Source: Flavobacterium sp. | Lineage (GTDB): Bacteria; Bacteroidota; Bacteroidia; Flavobacteriales; Flavobacteriaceae | DNA: 64,000 bases | Reading direction: 5' to 3' | Assembly: GCA_027484725.1 (NCBI GenBank) | Contig: JAIXSK010000012.1 | Location: 1-64,000, forward strand | Shown: positions 49,800 through 60,305 of the stretch, one piece after another | Position numbering within the stretch: position 1 is the first letter of the stretch | Layout of the letters: each line of letters opens with the position of its first letter | The notes under the pieces: model-generated | Databases searched by the model: none | What the model was told of the DNA's origin: nothing | What the model saw: only the letters and a program-made list of their open reading frames with translations | Program-made: the position numbers and the translations under genes

Positions 49800-50663
49800 A
49801 TGAAGAAAATACACGTCGGGTTTTTGTTGTCGTATGATTATGAATTGCTCAAAAAATCATTGCCTACGGTTTATGAAGATGCCGATCGAATTTTCTTGGC
49901 CCGCGATAAAGAACTCAGAACCTGGAAAGGGCAAACCTTTACGATTGACTCGGCTTTTTACGATTGGCTCAAAGCTTTTGACGTGGATGGTAAAATTGAG
50001 ATTTACGAAGATGATTTTTATGTACCGGAGTTGTCAACCATGCAGAATGACACACGTGAGCGGACGATGCTTTCACAAAAAATGGGCATTGGTAATTGGC
50101 TGATTCAAGTTGATTCTGACGAGTATTTTATCGATTTCAAAAAATTTGTAACCGACCTCAGAAAATACGATCATTACCTAGACAACCCTGAGAAAAATAA
50201 GATTCAGATTTTTGCTTTTTGGCTCATTATTTACAAATACACCCAAAACGGAATTCTGTATGTCGATCAACCGCAAAAGGCCGTTTTTGCTACTAATTAC
50301 CCAAATTATACCCAAGCGCGCAGAACCAGTGAACGCGTTATTTATGTAGATAGTTTGGTGTTGCATGAATCAGTGGCGCGCTCAGAATCAGAATTGAGAT
50401 TCAAAATTGAGAATTGGTCGCACAATGTAGATGTGAATCCGGACTTTTTAGAGAAATGGATCCGTGTTGATGAAACCAATTATGAGCAAATGACTGATTA
50501 TTATTACATAGAACCGGAACGTTGGAAGAAACTCAGTTATTTTCCGACCCAAGACATAGCTGAAATTAAGAATTTTATGGCTAGTTCACCTAATTTGAAA
50601 ATCTCTAAAACCTTTATTGCGCTCAAGAATTTTGGGCAATGGTTTAAATTCTTGTTCAAATAA
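49800..50663 (+). CDS. putative glycosyltransferase
   Basis: MKKIHVGFLLSYDYELLKKSLPTVYEDADRIFLARDKE...NWLIQVDSDEYFIDF (DxD). Confidence 0.7.
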   Translation: MKKIHVGFLLSYDYELLKKSLPTVYEDADRIFLARDKELRTWKGQTFTIDSAFYDWLKAFDVDGKIEIYEDDFYVPELSTMQNDTRERTMLSQKMGIGNWLIQVDSDEYFIDFKKFVTDLRKYDHYLDNPEKNKIQIFAFWLIIYKYTQNGILYVDQPQKAVFATNYPNYTQARRTSERVIYVDSLVLHESVARSESELRFKIENWSHNVDVNPDFLEKWIRVDETNYEQMTDYYYIEPERWKKLSYFPTQDIAEIKNFMASSPNLKISKTFIALKNFGQWFKFLFK

Positions 50664-52535
50664 TTACTTCTTTTTATAAAATCGATTGAGGTTTTTCATT
50701 TCTTGGGTTACCAATTCGTAATCAATTTGTTCGTCGGCTAAAGGTTGTAGCTTTTTATCAGTGACATCAAATAAGCCCGATGGATAAATATTAGTAATCT
50801 GATTGGGCTGAATAACGGCAAAACGTTGATTATAGCCACAAATAAAGCTTTTTCTGACTTTGGGTTGATACATATCACAGCCAAAACTATACTCAGAAAT
50901 CGGGTTTTTCACACCTAAATAATGTTGCATCATTGTTGGCACCAAATCGTAATGCAACGTTTGCGCGGTGTATTTTTGAGGTGCTTTAGACGCATCAAAA
51001 ATCATCATAGGCGTTCTGATTTGGTAATCGGTAAAGTTTCCGCCGTGTTGCCAATACCCTTTGTGGTTGTCATTGAATTCTTGTCCGTGATCTGAGGTGA
51101 TGACCACAATCGTATTTTTAAGTTTTCCGCTTTGTTCGAGTTGTTGTAACACTTGTCCGATTAAGCTGTCCACATAATGCAGCGAGTTTTTGTAGCGATT
51201 GATGAGCTGGGTCGGGTTGTAATCATCATCCAATTCAAGATAATTAACTTCGGTAAGCGAAGGTTTAAAAACGATGGGATAATCTTTTGGATAATCAAAT
51301 CCGTGGGCAGAATCATAAAACAAAAAGCCAAAAAACGGTTCTTTCTTTTGGGTGTATTGGGTAAAATGTTGCAGCCATAAATCATTGATTTCGCGGTCGC
51401 GATCAGCCGGACGTTCGGCTTTTGAAGCCAAGCGCAGGTCGGGAATATGTGAAAACACATTGCGGTTAAATGGTGGATTCTCGACATTTGAACTGCTCAA
51501 AATATCGAGCTGATATTTTTGTTTCTGCAATTCGGCCATCATCACCGGTTGTATTTCCTGTCCGGTGAAGGTGTCAAAATAGGTGGCCGGAATTCCGTAG
51601 AACATTGAGAAAATTCCGCCGGTGGTCATATTGGCTCCGCTAAAATGGTTCTCAAAAACCTGGCAGCGTTTTGAGAAAGCATAAATATTTGGGGTAATTT
51701 GCTCGTTCATCATACCGTTGCGCCAAGTATCAATCACCAAATACAAGATGTTTTTGGGCGAATCAACAGCTTCAGATATGATAGGTTGCAGCGGATATTG
51801 TACATTTTGCGCGGTTTGTTCTTGAGCCATTTGTTCATTGCGTTTGGCTTTTTCTAAATCAACCAAACCAAGTTTCATGAGCAAGCTATCGGCCGTAAGC
51901 GGATAAAAAACCGGGAACACATTCTTGATTTGGGTCACCGGCCGGAAGTAATTGGCATCTGACCAAGCATAAACCAAATGCGAAGTCAATAGGGCCAAAA
52001 ACCAAATAATCAAGGTTGGTTTGATGCGCAGTTTAATTTTTTTGAGGATGATTTTTTGTGCCAAAAAGTAAAACAAAACTTGTAAACCAATCAGCAGCAA
52101 TACAAATAGAAAGGCTAATATTATATTAAGTGTTGAGAATTGAAAAATATCGGAAGCGCGTTTGCCAAAAACCAATTTGAGCACTATAGGCGATAAGTGA
52201 TATCGGAATTGTTCAAATATTACCGCATCAAGTTTAATGATTACCAAAAGCAAAGTTGATAAAATGATGTGAATGACTTGGCCGACTTTTTCAGACTTTG
52301 TGATTTTAAACAATAATAAACTCAGTATAAGCGGTAAACTTCCCAATAAAAAGAAGTGACTCATGGTAGTCAATCCCAAATAAATCTTGAGCCAAAAGCC
52401 CTCAATGTTTTCAAGAAAATGTATGTATTGAAAAGAGATGAAAAAAATAATAACCAAATTCAACAGAAAGACTAAATACAGTTTTTGCTGAAATGAGGAT
52501 GCTGAGTTTTGCATGCTTAATTTGGTAATAAACAA
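50664..52535 (-). CDS. membrane-anchored sulfatase-like hydrolase/transferase
   Basis: N-terminal TM helices; NILYLVIDTWRNGMMNEQITPNIYAFSKRC...SGANMTTGGIFSMFYGIP...VVITSDHGQEFNDN. Confidence 0.85.
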   Translation of the reverse strand: MFITKLSMQNSASSFQQKLYLVFLLNLVIIFFISFQYIHFLENIEGFWLKIYLGLTTMSHFFLLGSLPLILSLLLFKITKSEKVGQVIHIILSTLLLVIIKLDAVIFEQFRYHLSPIVLKLVFGKRASDIFQFSTLNIILAFLFVLLLIGLQVLFYFLAQKIILKKIKLRIKPTLIIWFLALLTSHLVYAWSDANYFRPVTQIKNVFPVFYPLTADSLLMKLGLVDLEKAKRNEQMAQEQTAQNVQYPLQPIISEAVDSPKNILYLVIDTWRNGMMNEQITPNIYAFSKRCQVFENHFSGANMTTGGIFSMFYGIPATYFDTFTGQEIQPVMMAELQKQKYQLDILSSSNVENPPFNRNVFSHIPDLRLASKAERPADRDREINDLWLQHFTQYTQKKEPFFGFLFYDSAHGFDYPKDYPIVFKPSLTEVNYLELDDDYNPTQLINRYKNSLHYVDSLIGQVLQQLEQSGKLKNTIVVITSDHGQEFNDNHKGYWQHGGNFTDYQIRTPMMIFDASKAPQKYTAQTLHYDLVPTMMQHYLGVKNPISEYSFGCDMYQPKVRKSFICGYNQRFAVIQPNQITNIYPSGLFDVTDKKLQPLADEQIDYELVTQEMKNLNRFYKKK

Positions 52536-52653
52536 TAAATGAACTACTTATAATTTTTGAGATGTTAAATTAACAACTGTTAGCGGTAAAAATAGCTATT
52601 AAATTGCAAAAATATATTGCATTAGCTACTTTTGTTTTCATATAAAGATGTGA

Positions 52654-53418
52654 ATGCGTTTAGTTGTTAATCCTCGTTTTGAAAACCAAAAGCCCGAAAT
52701 TAAAGGGTTTATTGAAAATTTTGACCTCTCGGGGAAAATGTTTGTCAATGGTCAGCGCAACAAAATCAAACTTTTTGAGCTCAACCAGACCACACTCAAC
52801 ATCAAGTCTTTTAAAGTTCCGAATCTGATCAATAGAATTGCCTATAAATTCATCCGAAAATCAAAAGCGCAACGCTCTTATGAATTTGCCATGCGCTTGT
52901 TAGAATGCGGTATTGGTACACCAGAGCCCATTGCTTACAGTGAGGCTTCTACATGGTGGAGCATGGGCAGAAGTTTTTACGTGAGTGAGCAACTTTCAGT
53001 AGATTTAACCTATCGTGAATTGGTTGAAATTCCTAATTATCCCGATGCCGAAAATATTTTGCGACAATTTGTTGGATTTACTTTTTTACTGCATGAAAAA
53101 GGCATTGAGTTTTTAGATCATTCACCCGGAAATACACTTATCAAAAGACGTGAAGATGGTTTGTATGATTTTTATTTGGTTGATTTGAACCGAATGAATT
53201 TTCACAACGCTCTTGATTTTGATACACGTATGAAAAATATGTCTCATCTTACCCCACAAAAGAAAATGGTTGATTTGATGAGCCATGAATATGCACGTTT
53301 ATATACACAAAAATCTGAGGCTGAAATTGCGCAGCGCTTGTGGTTTTATACTGATGATTTTCAGCGAAAATTTCACCGGAAAATTCGCTTAAAAAAGAAA
53401 CTTAAATTTTGGAAATAA
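52654..53418 (+). CDS. lipopolysaccharide (Kdo/InaA-like) kinase family protein
   Basis: LNIKSFKVPNLINRIAYKFIRKSKAQRSYEFAMRLLECGIGTPEPIAY...HEKGIEFLDHSPGNTLI...FYLVDLNRMNF. Confidence 0.85.
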   Translation: MRLVVNPRFENQKPEIKGFIENFDLSGKMFVNGQRNKIKLFELNQTTLNIKSFKVPNLINRIAYKFIRKSKAQRSYEFAMRLLECGIGTPEPIAYSEASTWWSMGRSFYVSEQLSVDLTYRELVEIPNYPDAENILRQFVGFTFLLHEKGIEFLDHSPGNTLIKRREDGLYDFYLVDLNRMNFHNALDFDTRMKNMSHLTPQKKMVDLMSHEYARLYTQKSEAEIAQRLWFYTDDFQRKFHRKIRLKKKLKFWK

Positions 53419-53421
53419 TTA

Positions 53422-55281
53422 TTAAAGATTGGCCCTCATTTTTTTGAGTTCACGATATCTTACCGCAACACTCAATGCATTCAGATAGCAAATAATGATT
53501 CCTTTTTGACCGTCTAAAAAGCCCAATCGAACCAAGTATTGGTATAAGAATTTATAAGCCGGGTGTAAGTAAAAATGAAAGAAATTAGGCCTGACACCTT
53601 TAGACATTTCTTCTTTGGCTTTTAGTTTTCCGTAGCTGACCATTTTGTCTTTGTAAGATTCGTAATCAGTGTATGAATAGTGAATGAGTTTGTGTTTGAG
53701 CTTACCCACACGACCATTCACTTTGAGTTTTTCATGCACCAAACGCTCGGTTACATACCGCGCCTTATCTTTCTGGAACAACCTGAAAATTTTGTCCGTT
53801 TGCCATCCGCTAAAATGCAAATGTTCGTTTTTGAAGTAAAAAATTCTATAAAATAAATAGGCACTGCAAGCATCGGGTTTTTGAATGGTTTCAATGACTT
53901 CTTCGCGCAATTCATCCGTAAAACGTTCATCGGCATCAATAAATAAGATCCAAGGATTATGGGCACATTCAATGGCAAAGTTGCGTTGTGTGCTGTAATC
54001 TACAAACTTGTTTTGAATGAGTTTGGCTTTCGGAAACGAACGTACCAGTTCAATGGTTTTGTCAGTACTGAATGAATCAATAACCAAAATTTCTTCTGCA
54101 AAATCAATATCTTGCAAAACCTCTTTGATGTGTTTTTCTTCGTTGTAGGTAATGATCAGCGCACTCAAAGGCAATTTAATCGGAACTACTGATAACTTGA
54201 CTTGCGCAATATCATGTGATAAATTCTCTTGTAAAAAATGATCAAATTGACTAAAAAATAATTCAGGTTTAAATTCTTGATATAGTTCAGGAGTTAGGTT
54301 TTTGAGTTCTTTTTCTGAATATTGACGAATGAGATCGGGTTTAAAATCATTGAGATGAACAGAAACTTGCTGGTGACCGTCTTCAAAAGTGGCCCAAATT
54401 TTCTTTTCAATCCAAGGCGAAAAAATAATGAAGGATGATTTTCCGAGTGATTTGGCAATGTTGATCGCGCCGCCGTCGTTGCCCACAATTAAATCACACT
54501 GATTCATGATAGCGATAAAACTGCGCAAATCGGGCCCAAGTAAATCAAAATATATTTTGCTTTTGGTGCGCTCAGAGCACAAATCATATACTTTTTGGGC
54601 TTGCTCGATTTGTTTAGGAAAATAGTTGAACAAGAGATTTACATCGTATTTTTCAGCTATAAAATTGATTATTTGCGCCATGTATTCCAGCGGATAAGTC
54701 TTTGAAGGTTCACTGCCAATAAGACTGATCATGACTGTCTTTCTATTCGGATTTACCTTGTGTTGTGCAAATAAAGCCTGCGCTTGCTGATCTTCATGCT
54801 CAGAAACAAATAATTTTGGAAGCGGATCAATGTTTATATCCAGATTGAGTGGTTTGAGCAATGAAAGTCTGCGTTCAATGGCCAAACCTAAATTGGTTTT
54901 CGGATAAGCCGTAAAAGGCAAATTGTCAGTATATAAAAAGCTTCTCCCGGGTTTTTTATATGATATTTTGCGTTTGGCACCACTTAAAAATACAAACAAC
55001 CAACTTTCAAGTTTTGAATAAGCATCAATGACCAAATCATATTGTTCTTTGCGTATTTGCCAAGCCAGCTGAAGAAAAGCCAAGTTGTTTTTTCGGTGTT
55101 TTTTTTCAAAAAGAATAATTCGGTCAATGTTTGGATTTCCTTCTAAAACCGGTGTGGTTGCTTCATACACCAAATAGTCAATACTGGCCTGAGGATAGGC
55201 CTTTTTAAGATTGTTGCAAATAATGCTACTTACAAGCACATCGCCAATCATTTTTTGTTGTATGACCAGTATCTTTTTCAA
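53422..55281 (-). CDS. GT9 (heptosyltransferase-like) - GT2 (WaaE-like) fusion glycosyltransferase
   Basis: N-term KKILVIQQKMIGDVLVSSIICNNLKKAYP...CDLIVGNDGGAINIAKSLGKSSFIIFSPW; C-term ALIITYNEEKHIKEVLQDIDFAEEILVIDSFSTDKTIEL...FIDADERFTDEL. Confidence 0.9.
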   Translation of the reverse strand: MKKILVIQQKMIGDVLVSSIICNNLKKAYPQASIDYLVYEATTPVLEGNPNIDRIILFEKKHRKNNLAFLQLAWQIRKEQYDLVIDAYSKLESWLFVFLSGAKRKISYKKPGRSFLYTDNLPFTAYPKTNLGLAIERRLSLLKPLNLDINIDPLPKLFVSEHEDQQAQALFAQHKVNPNRKTVMISLIGSEPSKTYPLEYMAQIINFIAEKYDVNLLFNYFPKQIEQAQKVYDLCSERTKSKIYFDLLGPDLRSFIAIMNQCDLIVGNDGGAINIAKSLGKSSFIIFSPWIEKKIWATFEDGHQQVSVHLNDFKPDLIRQYSEKELKNLTPELYQEFKPELFFSQFDHFLQENLSHDIAQVKLSVVPIKLPLSALIITYNEEKHIKEVLQDIDFAEEILVIDSFSTDKTIELVRSFPKAKLIQNKFVDYSTQRNFAIECAHNPWILFIDADERFTDELREEVIETIQKPDACSAYLFYRIFYFKNEHLHFSGWQTDKIFRLFQKDKARYVTERLVHEKLKVNGRVGKLKHKLIHYSYTDYESYKDKMVSYGKLKAKEEMSKGVRPNFFHFYLHPAYKFLYQYLVRLGFLDGQKGIIICYLNALSVAVRYRELKKMRANL

Positions 55282-55283
55282 TG

Positions 55284-57158
55284 CTATTTTTTCTTAACGG
55301 TCAGCTCGTTTTGGCTCACGCGCTCATTAAAGGATTGTATGTATGCTTTGATAAAGCGTTCCATTTGCGATTTTAGCTTGGGCTCGCGCATCAATAAATT
55401 GTTTTGAAACAAAGAATCATTTTTAAAATTGTACAAACCCAGAGATTTATTTCCGTCAAAAGCCAAGTAATAGTCTCCGCTGATATAATTGTAAACATTA
55501 TCTACATAGGATACCACAAAGTCTTTGGGCGAACGATACGATTTTCCGTAAGTCACAATCGTGTCACTAATATTCAACTCATCTAATACACTCGGAAGAA
55601 TGTCAATTTGCTGGAAATTCTTTTCATTAACGCCCTGAAAATTTGGATTCGATGGGTCAATCATCAAAATAGGAATTCTAAACTTGCCTACATTGTTGGT
55701 GTATTTTCCTTTTCCTGAGGATGAAGTATGATCGGCCGTGAGCACAAACAAAGTGTTCTGGTACCAATCTTGTTTTTGCGCTTTTTTAAAGAACAGTCGC
55801 AATGCATAATCTGTATAGGCCACACTTTCGTGGATTTCGGCCGTTCCTTTAGGAAATTTTCCTTGGTATCGCTCAGGGATTGTATATGGAATATGTGATG
55901 AAATAGTGAAGATTGAACTAAAAAATGGTCTTTTAAATGTGCTGATTTTATCACAAAAAAACTGTAGAAACTCTTCGTCATAAATGCCCCAAGAACCATC
56001 AAAAGCACCGTCTTTAGGGTATTGATCTTTGCCGAAATAAGCGTCAAATCCGGCTACACGACAGTATTGGTCAAAGTTTTGACTTCCGTTAAAAGCTCCG
56101 TGAAAAAAACTGGTATAGTATCCGTTTTTCTTGAGAATTTTGGGCAATCCATACACTTCATTGAGTGCATATGCTGAAGAAATCAGCGGAGAATTCATCA
56201 AACTCGGAATGCTGGACATGGTAGACGGAACCGCATCAATAGAGACTTTTCCGTTGGCAAAACCATTTTTGAAATAATATGATTGAGTAATAAGCGAATC
56301 CAGAAAAGGAGTTTGCCCAATGTGAATGTTCTCATCACCAAAACTCTCTAAAATAATAATGACCAGATTTTTTTTGTTGGGCTCACCTTTGGTTGGATGA
56401 TACAATACCGGATTGAAAATTTTGTTCAGTTCAGTTTGACTGTAGTAATTCGGGTCAGTTAGGGTTTCTTTGCTGCCCAAAGTTTTCAAAATACTGTAAG
56501 GAGTGTTTAAAACAATTGCAGTATTGCCAATAGAGGTATAGTTTACAGCGTCAACAATGCGAATGGGTTTTGAATTGATTCCGCCCCGGGCCATCAAAAA
56601 GCAGATGCCCAATCCGGTGAGCATAACGGCCGATTGCTTGACAACAATGGATGGTTTGTATTCAGTTTTTTTATTCTTGAAATCAGCATTTCCAAGCAGC
56701 TTCCACAGTACAACAGAAAAGACGATGAATCCTAGAGGTAAATACCAATAATTGATCAAGAACATCGGAATCAAACCGCCAATTTCATGTTCCATTCCTT
56801 TGGCTGTAATCAACCCAAATGAACTGCGTCTTCCGGTGAATTTAAAGTATTCAAAATCTACAAAATTAGTCGCTAAGAAAATTAAATTGACTACATAAAA
56901 AGCAATCTTCAATCCTTTTTGATAACCTTTTCGGTATTGAAATGAACCCGGAAGCAAATGCAGCAAAACAAACAATAAGTTGGTAAATCCAATAGCAGAT
57001 AAATCAAATACAGCTCCGCCTAAAAAACTATTCGCATCAATATTCGGGAAGTAACTTTTGTTGCAAGCAATAAAAACAACCCGACAAAGTTGATAAGCTA
57101 CGAAAATCACCAAGATCCTTCGGCACAATAATTTCACTAAACAGTAATATGATTTCAT
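55284..57158 (-). CDS. LTA synthase-like sulfatase family membrane protein
   Basis: 5 TM N-terminus; NLVIIILESFGDENIH...PSTMSSIPSLMNSP...SIFTISSHIPYTIPERYQGKFPKG...VLTADHTSSSGKGKYTNNVGKFRIPILMIDP. Confidence 0.92.
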   Translation of the reverse strand: MKSYYCLVKLLCRRILVIFVAYQLCRVVFIACNKSYFPNIDANSFLGGAVFDLSAIGFTNLLFVLLHLLPGSFQYRKGYQKGLKIAFYVVNLIFLATNFVDFEYFKFTGRRSSFGLITAKGMEHEIGGLIPMFLINYWYLPLGFIVFSVVLWKLLGNADFKNKKTEYKPSIVVKQSAVMLTGLGICFLMARGGINSKPIRIVDAVNYTSIGNTAIVLNTPYSILKTLGSKETLTDPNYYSQTELNKIFNPVLYHPTKGEPNKKNLVIIILESFGDENIHIGQTPFLDSLITQSYYFKNGFANGKVSIDAVPSTMSSIPSLMNSPLISSAYALNEVYGLPKILKKNGYYTSFFHGAFNGSQNFDQYCRVAGFDAYFGKDQYPKDGAFDGSWGIYDEEFLQFFCDKISTFKRPFFSSIFTISSHIPYTIPERYQGKFPKGTAEIHESVAYTDYALRLFFKKAQKQDWYQNTLFVLTADHTSSSGKGKYTNNVGKFRIPILMIDPSNPNFQGVNEKNFQQIDILPSVLDELNISDTIVTYGKSYRSPKDFVVSYVDNVYNYISGDYYLAFDGNKSLGLYNFKNDSLFQNNLLMREPKLKSQMERFIKAYIQSFNERVSQNELTVKKK

Positions 57159-57176
57159 CCGAGCTTGGTTTGTCGA

Positions 57177-57992
57177 TTAGACGGCTACGTCATATTCGCG
57201 CAAAGCGTCGTTGAGCGAAGTTTTTAAATCGGTAGATGGTTTTCTTTTTCCAATAATCAGCGCGCATGGAACTTGGTATTCACCGGCGGCAAATTTTTTG
57301 GTATAACTGCCCGGAATAACTACTGATCTAGCCGGAACTACTCCTTTCATTTCAATAGGGGTATCACCGGTAACATCAATAATTTTGGTAGATGCAGTAA
57401 GACAAACATTAGCTCCTAATACGGCTTCGGCTTCCACGCGCACACCTTCTACCACGATGCATCGCGAACCGATAAAAGCGTGGTCTTCAATAATTACCGG
57501 AGCAGCTTGAAGTGGTTCTAAAACCCCGCCAATTCCAACTCCGCCGCTCAGATGTACATTTTTGCCAATTTGTGCACAGCTGCCTACAGTGGCCCAAGTA
57601 TCTACCATGGTTCCCTCATCAACGTAAGCACCGATATTTACATAACTAGGCATCATGATTACACCTTTTGAAATGTATGCTCCGTGTCGTGCCACTGCAT
57701 GCGGAACTACGCGGATGCCTTTTTCTGCATAACCTCGTTTGAGCGGAATTTTATCGTGATATTCAAAAATACCTACTTCAAAGGTTTCCATTTTTTGAAT
57801 CGGAAAATATAGGATTACGGCTTTTTTGACCCATTCGTTGATTTGCCATCCGTGTGCAGTTGGTTCTGCAACGCGCAAATTTCCGGAATCGAGTAACTCA
57901 ATGACTTCTCTAATGGCTGAAGTTGTGGCAGTATTTTGTAATAAATCGCGGTTTTCCCAGGCCGATTCAATAATTAAACGCAATGATTCCAT
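57177..57992 (-). CDS. dapD: 2,3,4,5-tetrahydropyridine-2,6-dicarboxylate N-succinyltransferase
   Basis: VRVVPHAVARHGAYISKGVIMMPSYVNIGAYVDEGTMVDTWATVGSCAQIGKNVHLSGGVGIGGVLEPLQ. Confidence 0.97.
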   Translation of the reverse strand: MESLRLIIESAWENRDLLQNTATTSAIREVIELLDSGNLRVAEPTAHGWQINEWVKKAVILYFPIQKMETFEVGIFEYHDKIPLKRGYAEKGIRVVPHAVARHGAYISKGVIMMPSYVNIGAYVDEGTMVDTWATVGSCAQIGKNVHLSGGVGIGGVLEPLQAAPVIIEDHAFIGSRCIVVEGVRVEAEAVLGANVCLTASTKIIDVTGDTPIEMKGVVPARSVVIPGSYTKKFAAGEYQVPCALIIGKRKPSTDLKTSLNDALREYDVAV

Positions 57993-58071
57993 AGCTCATG
58001 TTTTTGCACAAATATAGGGGCAATTTTTAAAAAGAAAAATCAGTAAAACAAAAACCTTTTGTGAATGCAAT

Positions 58072-58458
58072 TTATTCTGAATCTGCCAAAGTAGAAGAGG
58101 TTGCAGCGTGCTGAAAATTAATCAGAAATCTTTTGGTTTTAGCGTATAAATACATTTTAATATTGTCAAACAACATTACGGTAATCGGGTTTGACTTCTC
58201 ATCTTTACACAAATAAATGGTTCCTTTATCAGGTAAATCAGTTTTAGAAATTACGGTCAAATGATATTCTTGATCCGCTTGAAGCTTGATTTCATTGTCT
58301 GTGAATTCGGCACGTTGTGGAGCAATGGTTTGTATGTTTCCCCATTGTTGTACTTCATTTCGTGATTGAATCTGATTGTACGTAAACACTTTGCATTGCG
58401 CAAATCCGCTTAAGGAAAATAAAATACAAAAAAGGGGCAACAGTTGTTTCAGCTTCAT
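58072..58458 (-). CDS. hypothetical secreted protein
   Basis: Signal peptide MKLKQLLPLFCILFSLSGFAQ. Confidence 0.6.
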   Translation of the reverse strand: MKLKQLLPLFCILFSLSGFAQCKVFTYNQIQSRNEVQQWGNIQTIAPQRAEFTDNEIKLQADQEYHLTVISKTDLPDKGTIYLCKDEKSNPITVMLFDNIKMYLYAKTKRFLINFQHAATSSTLADSE

Positions 58459-58618
58459 TTAAAATGATTTGGTAGCGCAATTAACTTAAAATTTCTTTTA
58501 ACAAGGCAGCAAATTAAGACAATATTTTAACAACTGTCAACAATTTTATGTTGATAACTTTAAAAATATTGTTTAAAGTCCTTTTTTTAACTTGTATTTT
58601 TGACTTAAATATCAGTTC

Positions 58619-59035
58619 ATGCCCAGAATTTTAGCTATTGATTACGGACAAAAGCGCAGCGGACTCGCTGTGACGGATGAGTTGCAGATCATCGCTTCCG
58701 GATTGACTACTGTTGCAAGTTCAGAACTCATGCTTTTTTTAGAAAACTATTTCAATCAAGAAAATGTATCTAAGATTCTTATTGGCGAACCCAAACAAAT
58801 GAACGGGCTTCCGTCGCAAAGTGCTGAAATCATTCAAAAGTTTGTCGCTGATTTTAAATCAAAATTCCCCGAAAAAGAAGTGGTCAGAGTTGATGAACGC
58901 TTTACATCAAAACTTGCTTTTCAGTCTATGATAGACAGTGGTTTGTCTAAAAAGCAACGGCAAAACAAAGCGCTCATTGATGAAATATCAGCAACCATTA
59001 TGTTGCAAGATTACTTGACCCGCAGCATGATATAA
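58619..59035 (+). CDS. ruvX: Holliday junction resolvase-like RuvX/YqgF
   Basis: RILAIDYGQKRSGLAVTDELQIIASGLTTV...VDERFTSKLA. Confidence 0.93.
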   Translation: MPRILAIDYGQKRSGLAVTDELQIIASGLTTVASSELMLFLENYFNQENVSKILIGEPKQMNGLPSQSAEIIQKFVADFKSKFPEKEVVRVDERFTSKLAFQSMIDSGLSKKQRQNKALIDEISATIMLQDYLTRSMI

Positions 59036-59127
59036 TAAAGAATTAAAAAAATACTAATTCTTCGGCTCAAAAAGTCGTATGTGTATTTTTTGATTATTTT
59101 TGCCACACTTTTTAGTGAATATAACAG

Positions 59128-59715
59128 ATGATATTATCAATTGTAGGATATGGCGATCCGGTTCTGCGCAAAGTTTGCGAGCCCATTACTGCTCATTATC
59201 CCGAATTAAAAGAAACCATTGACAGCATGTACGAAACCATGTACAATGCTTATGGTGTTGGTTTGGCCGCTCCTCAAGTAGGTTTGCCCATTCGTCTTTT
59301 TGTGGTGGATACGAGTCCTTTTGGTGAAGACGAAGATTTGTCAACCGATGAACAAAAACAACTCAAAAATTTTAAACGAACCTTTATCAATGCCCAAATT
59401 TTAAAAGAAGAAGGCGAGGAGTGGGGTTTTAATGAAGGTTGCTTGAGTATACCCGAAGTACGTGAAGATGTGTATCGTCATGAGCGCATTACCATTGAGT
59501 ATGACGACGAAAATTTCAACCGTACAACCGAAGTCTTTGATGGCTTGATTGCGCGCGTCATTCAACATGAGTATGATCATATTGAAGGTATATTGTTTAC
59601 CGATCGCATCTCGACCCTTAAAAAGCAACTCATCAAAAAGAAACTGCAAAACATCATGGAAGGCAAAACACGTCCGGAGTACAAAATGAAGTTTGCTGCC
59701 AAAAAAGGCCGATAA
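59128..59715 (+). CDS. def: peptide deformylase
   Basis: GVGLAAPQVGLPIRLFVVD, EGCLSIPEVREDV, IQHEYDHIEGILFTDRI. Confidence 0.97.
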   Translation: MILSIVGYGDPVLRKVCEPITAHYPELKETIDSMYETMYNAYGVGLAAPQVGLPIRLFVVDTSPFGEDEDLSTDEQKQLKNFKRTFINAQILKEEGEEWGFNEGCLSIPEVREDVYRHERITIEYDDENFNRTTEVFDGLIARVIQHEYDHIEGILFTDRISTLKKQLIKKKLQNIMEGKTRPEYKMKFAAKKGR

Positions 59716-59747
59716 AAAAAATTAACCTAAAGAAATAAAATACCAAA

Positions 59748-60230
59748 ATGAATTTAGAAAGAATACTCGCCATTTCAGGAATGCCCGGCATTTACTCATT
59801 GAAATTGCAAACACGTACCGGTTTTGTGGCCGAATCACTCATTGACGGAAAAAAAGTAACCGTTGGCTTAAGAAGCAATGTGAGTTTATTGTCTGAGATT
59901 TCAATGTATACCCATGAGGGTGAAAAACCATTGGCCGAAGTGATGCGTGCTATAGCCGTCAAAGAAAACGAAGGTCCGGCCATTTCGCATAAAGAAGACA
60001 ACGCAAAACTAGCTGCCTATTTTCAGAGTGTAGTTCCGGATTATGATGCCGATAGAGTTTATCCATCCGATATTAAAAAGGTACTCAATTGGTACAACAT
60101 CTTACAATCAAAAGGTTTGGTTTCAAAAGAAGAAACCAGTGCCGAAAAACAAGCTGAAATTGAAGCGGTTGTTGAAGAAAAAGTAGCCGAAGCCAAAGCG
60201 GCCAAAAAGACAAAATCTAAAAAAGAATAG
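59748..60230 (+). CDS. DUF5606-like protein
   Basis: MNLERILAISGMPGIYSLKLQTRTGFVAESLIDGKKVTVGLRSNVSLLSEISMYT. Confidence 0.8.
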   Translation: MNLERILAISGMPGIYSLKLQTRTGFVAESLIDGKKVTVGLRSNVSLLSEISMYTHEGEKPLAEVMRAIAVKENEGPAISHKEDNAKLAAYFQSVVPDYDADRVYPSDIKKVLNWYNILQSKGLVSKEETSAEKQAEIEAVVEEKVAEAKAAKKTKSKKE

Positions 60231-60247
60231 TTTTTCAAACCTAAATG

Positions 60248-60284
60248 AATCCCGCTGACGAGCATTTGTAAGCGGGATTTTTTA
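60248..60284 (+). terminator. rho-independent terminator
   Basis: aatcccgctgacgagcatttgtaagcgggatttttta. Confidence 0.85.
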
Positions 60285-60305
60285 TTTTTACACAAATCAC
60301 TTCCG

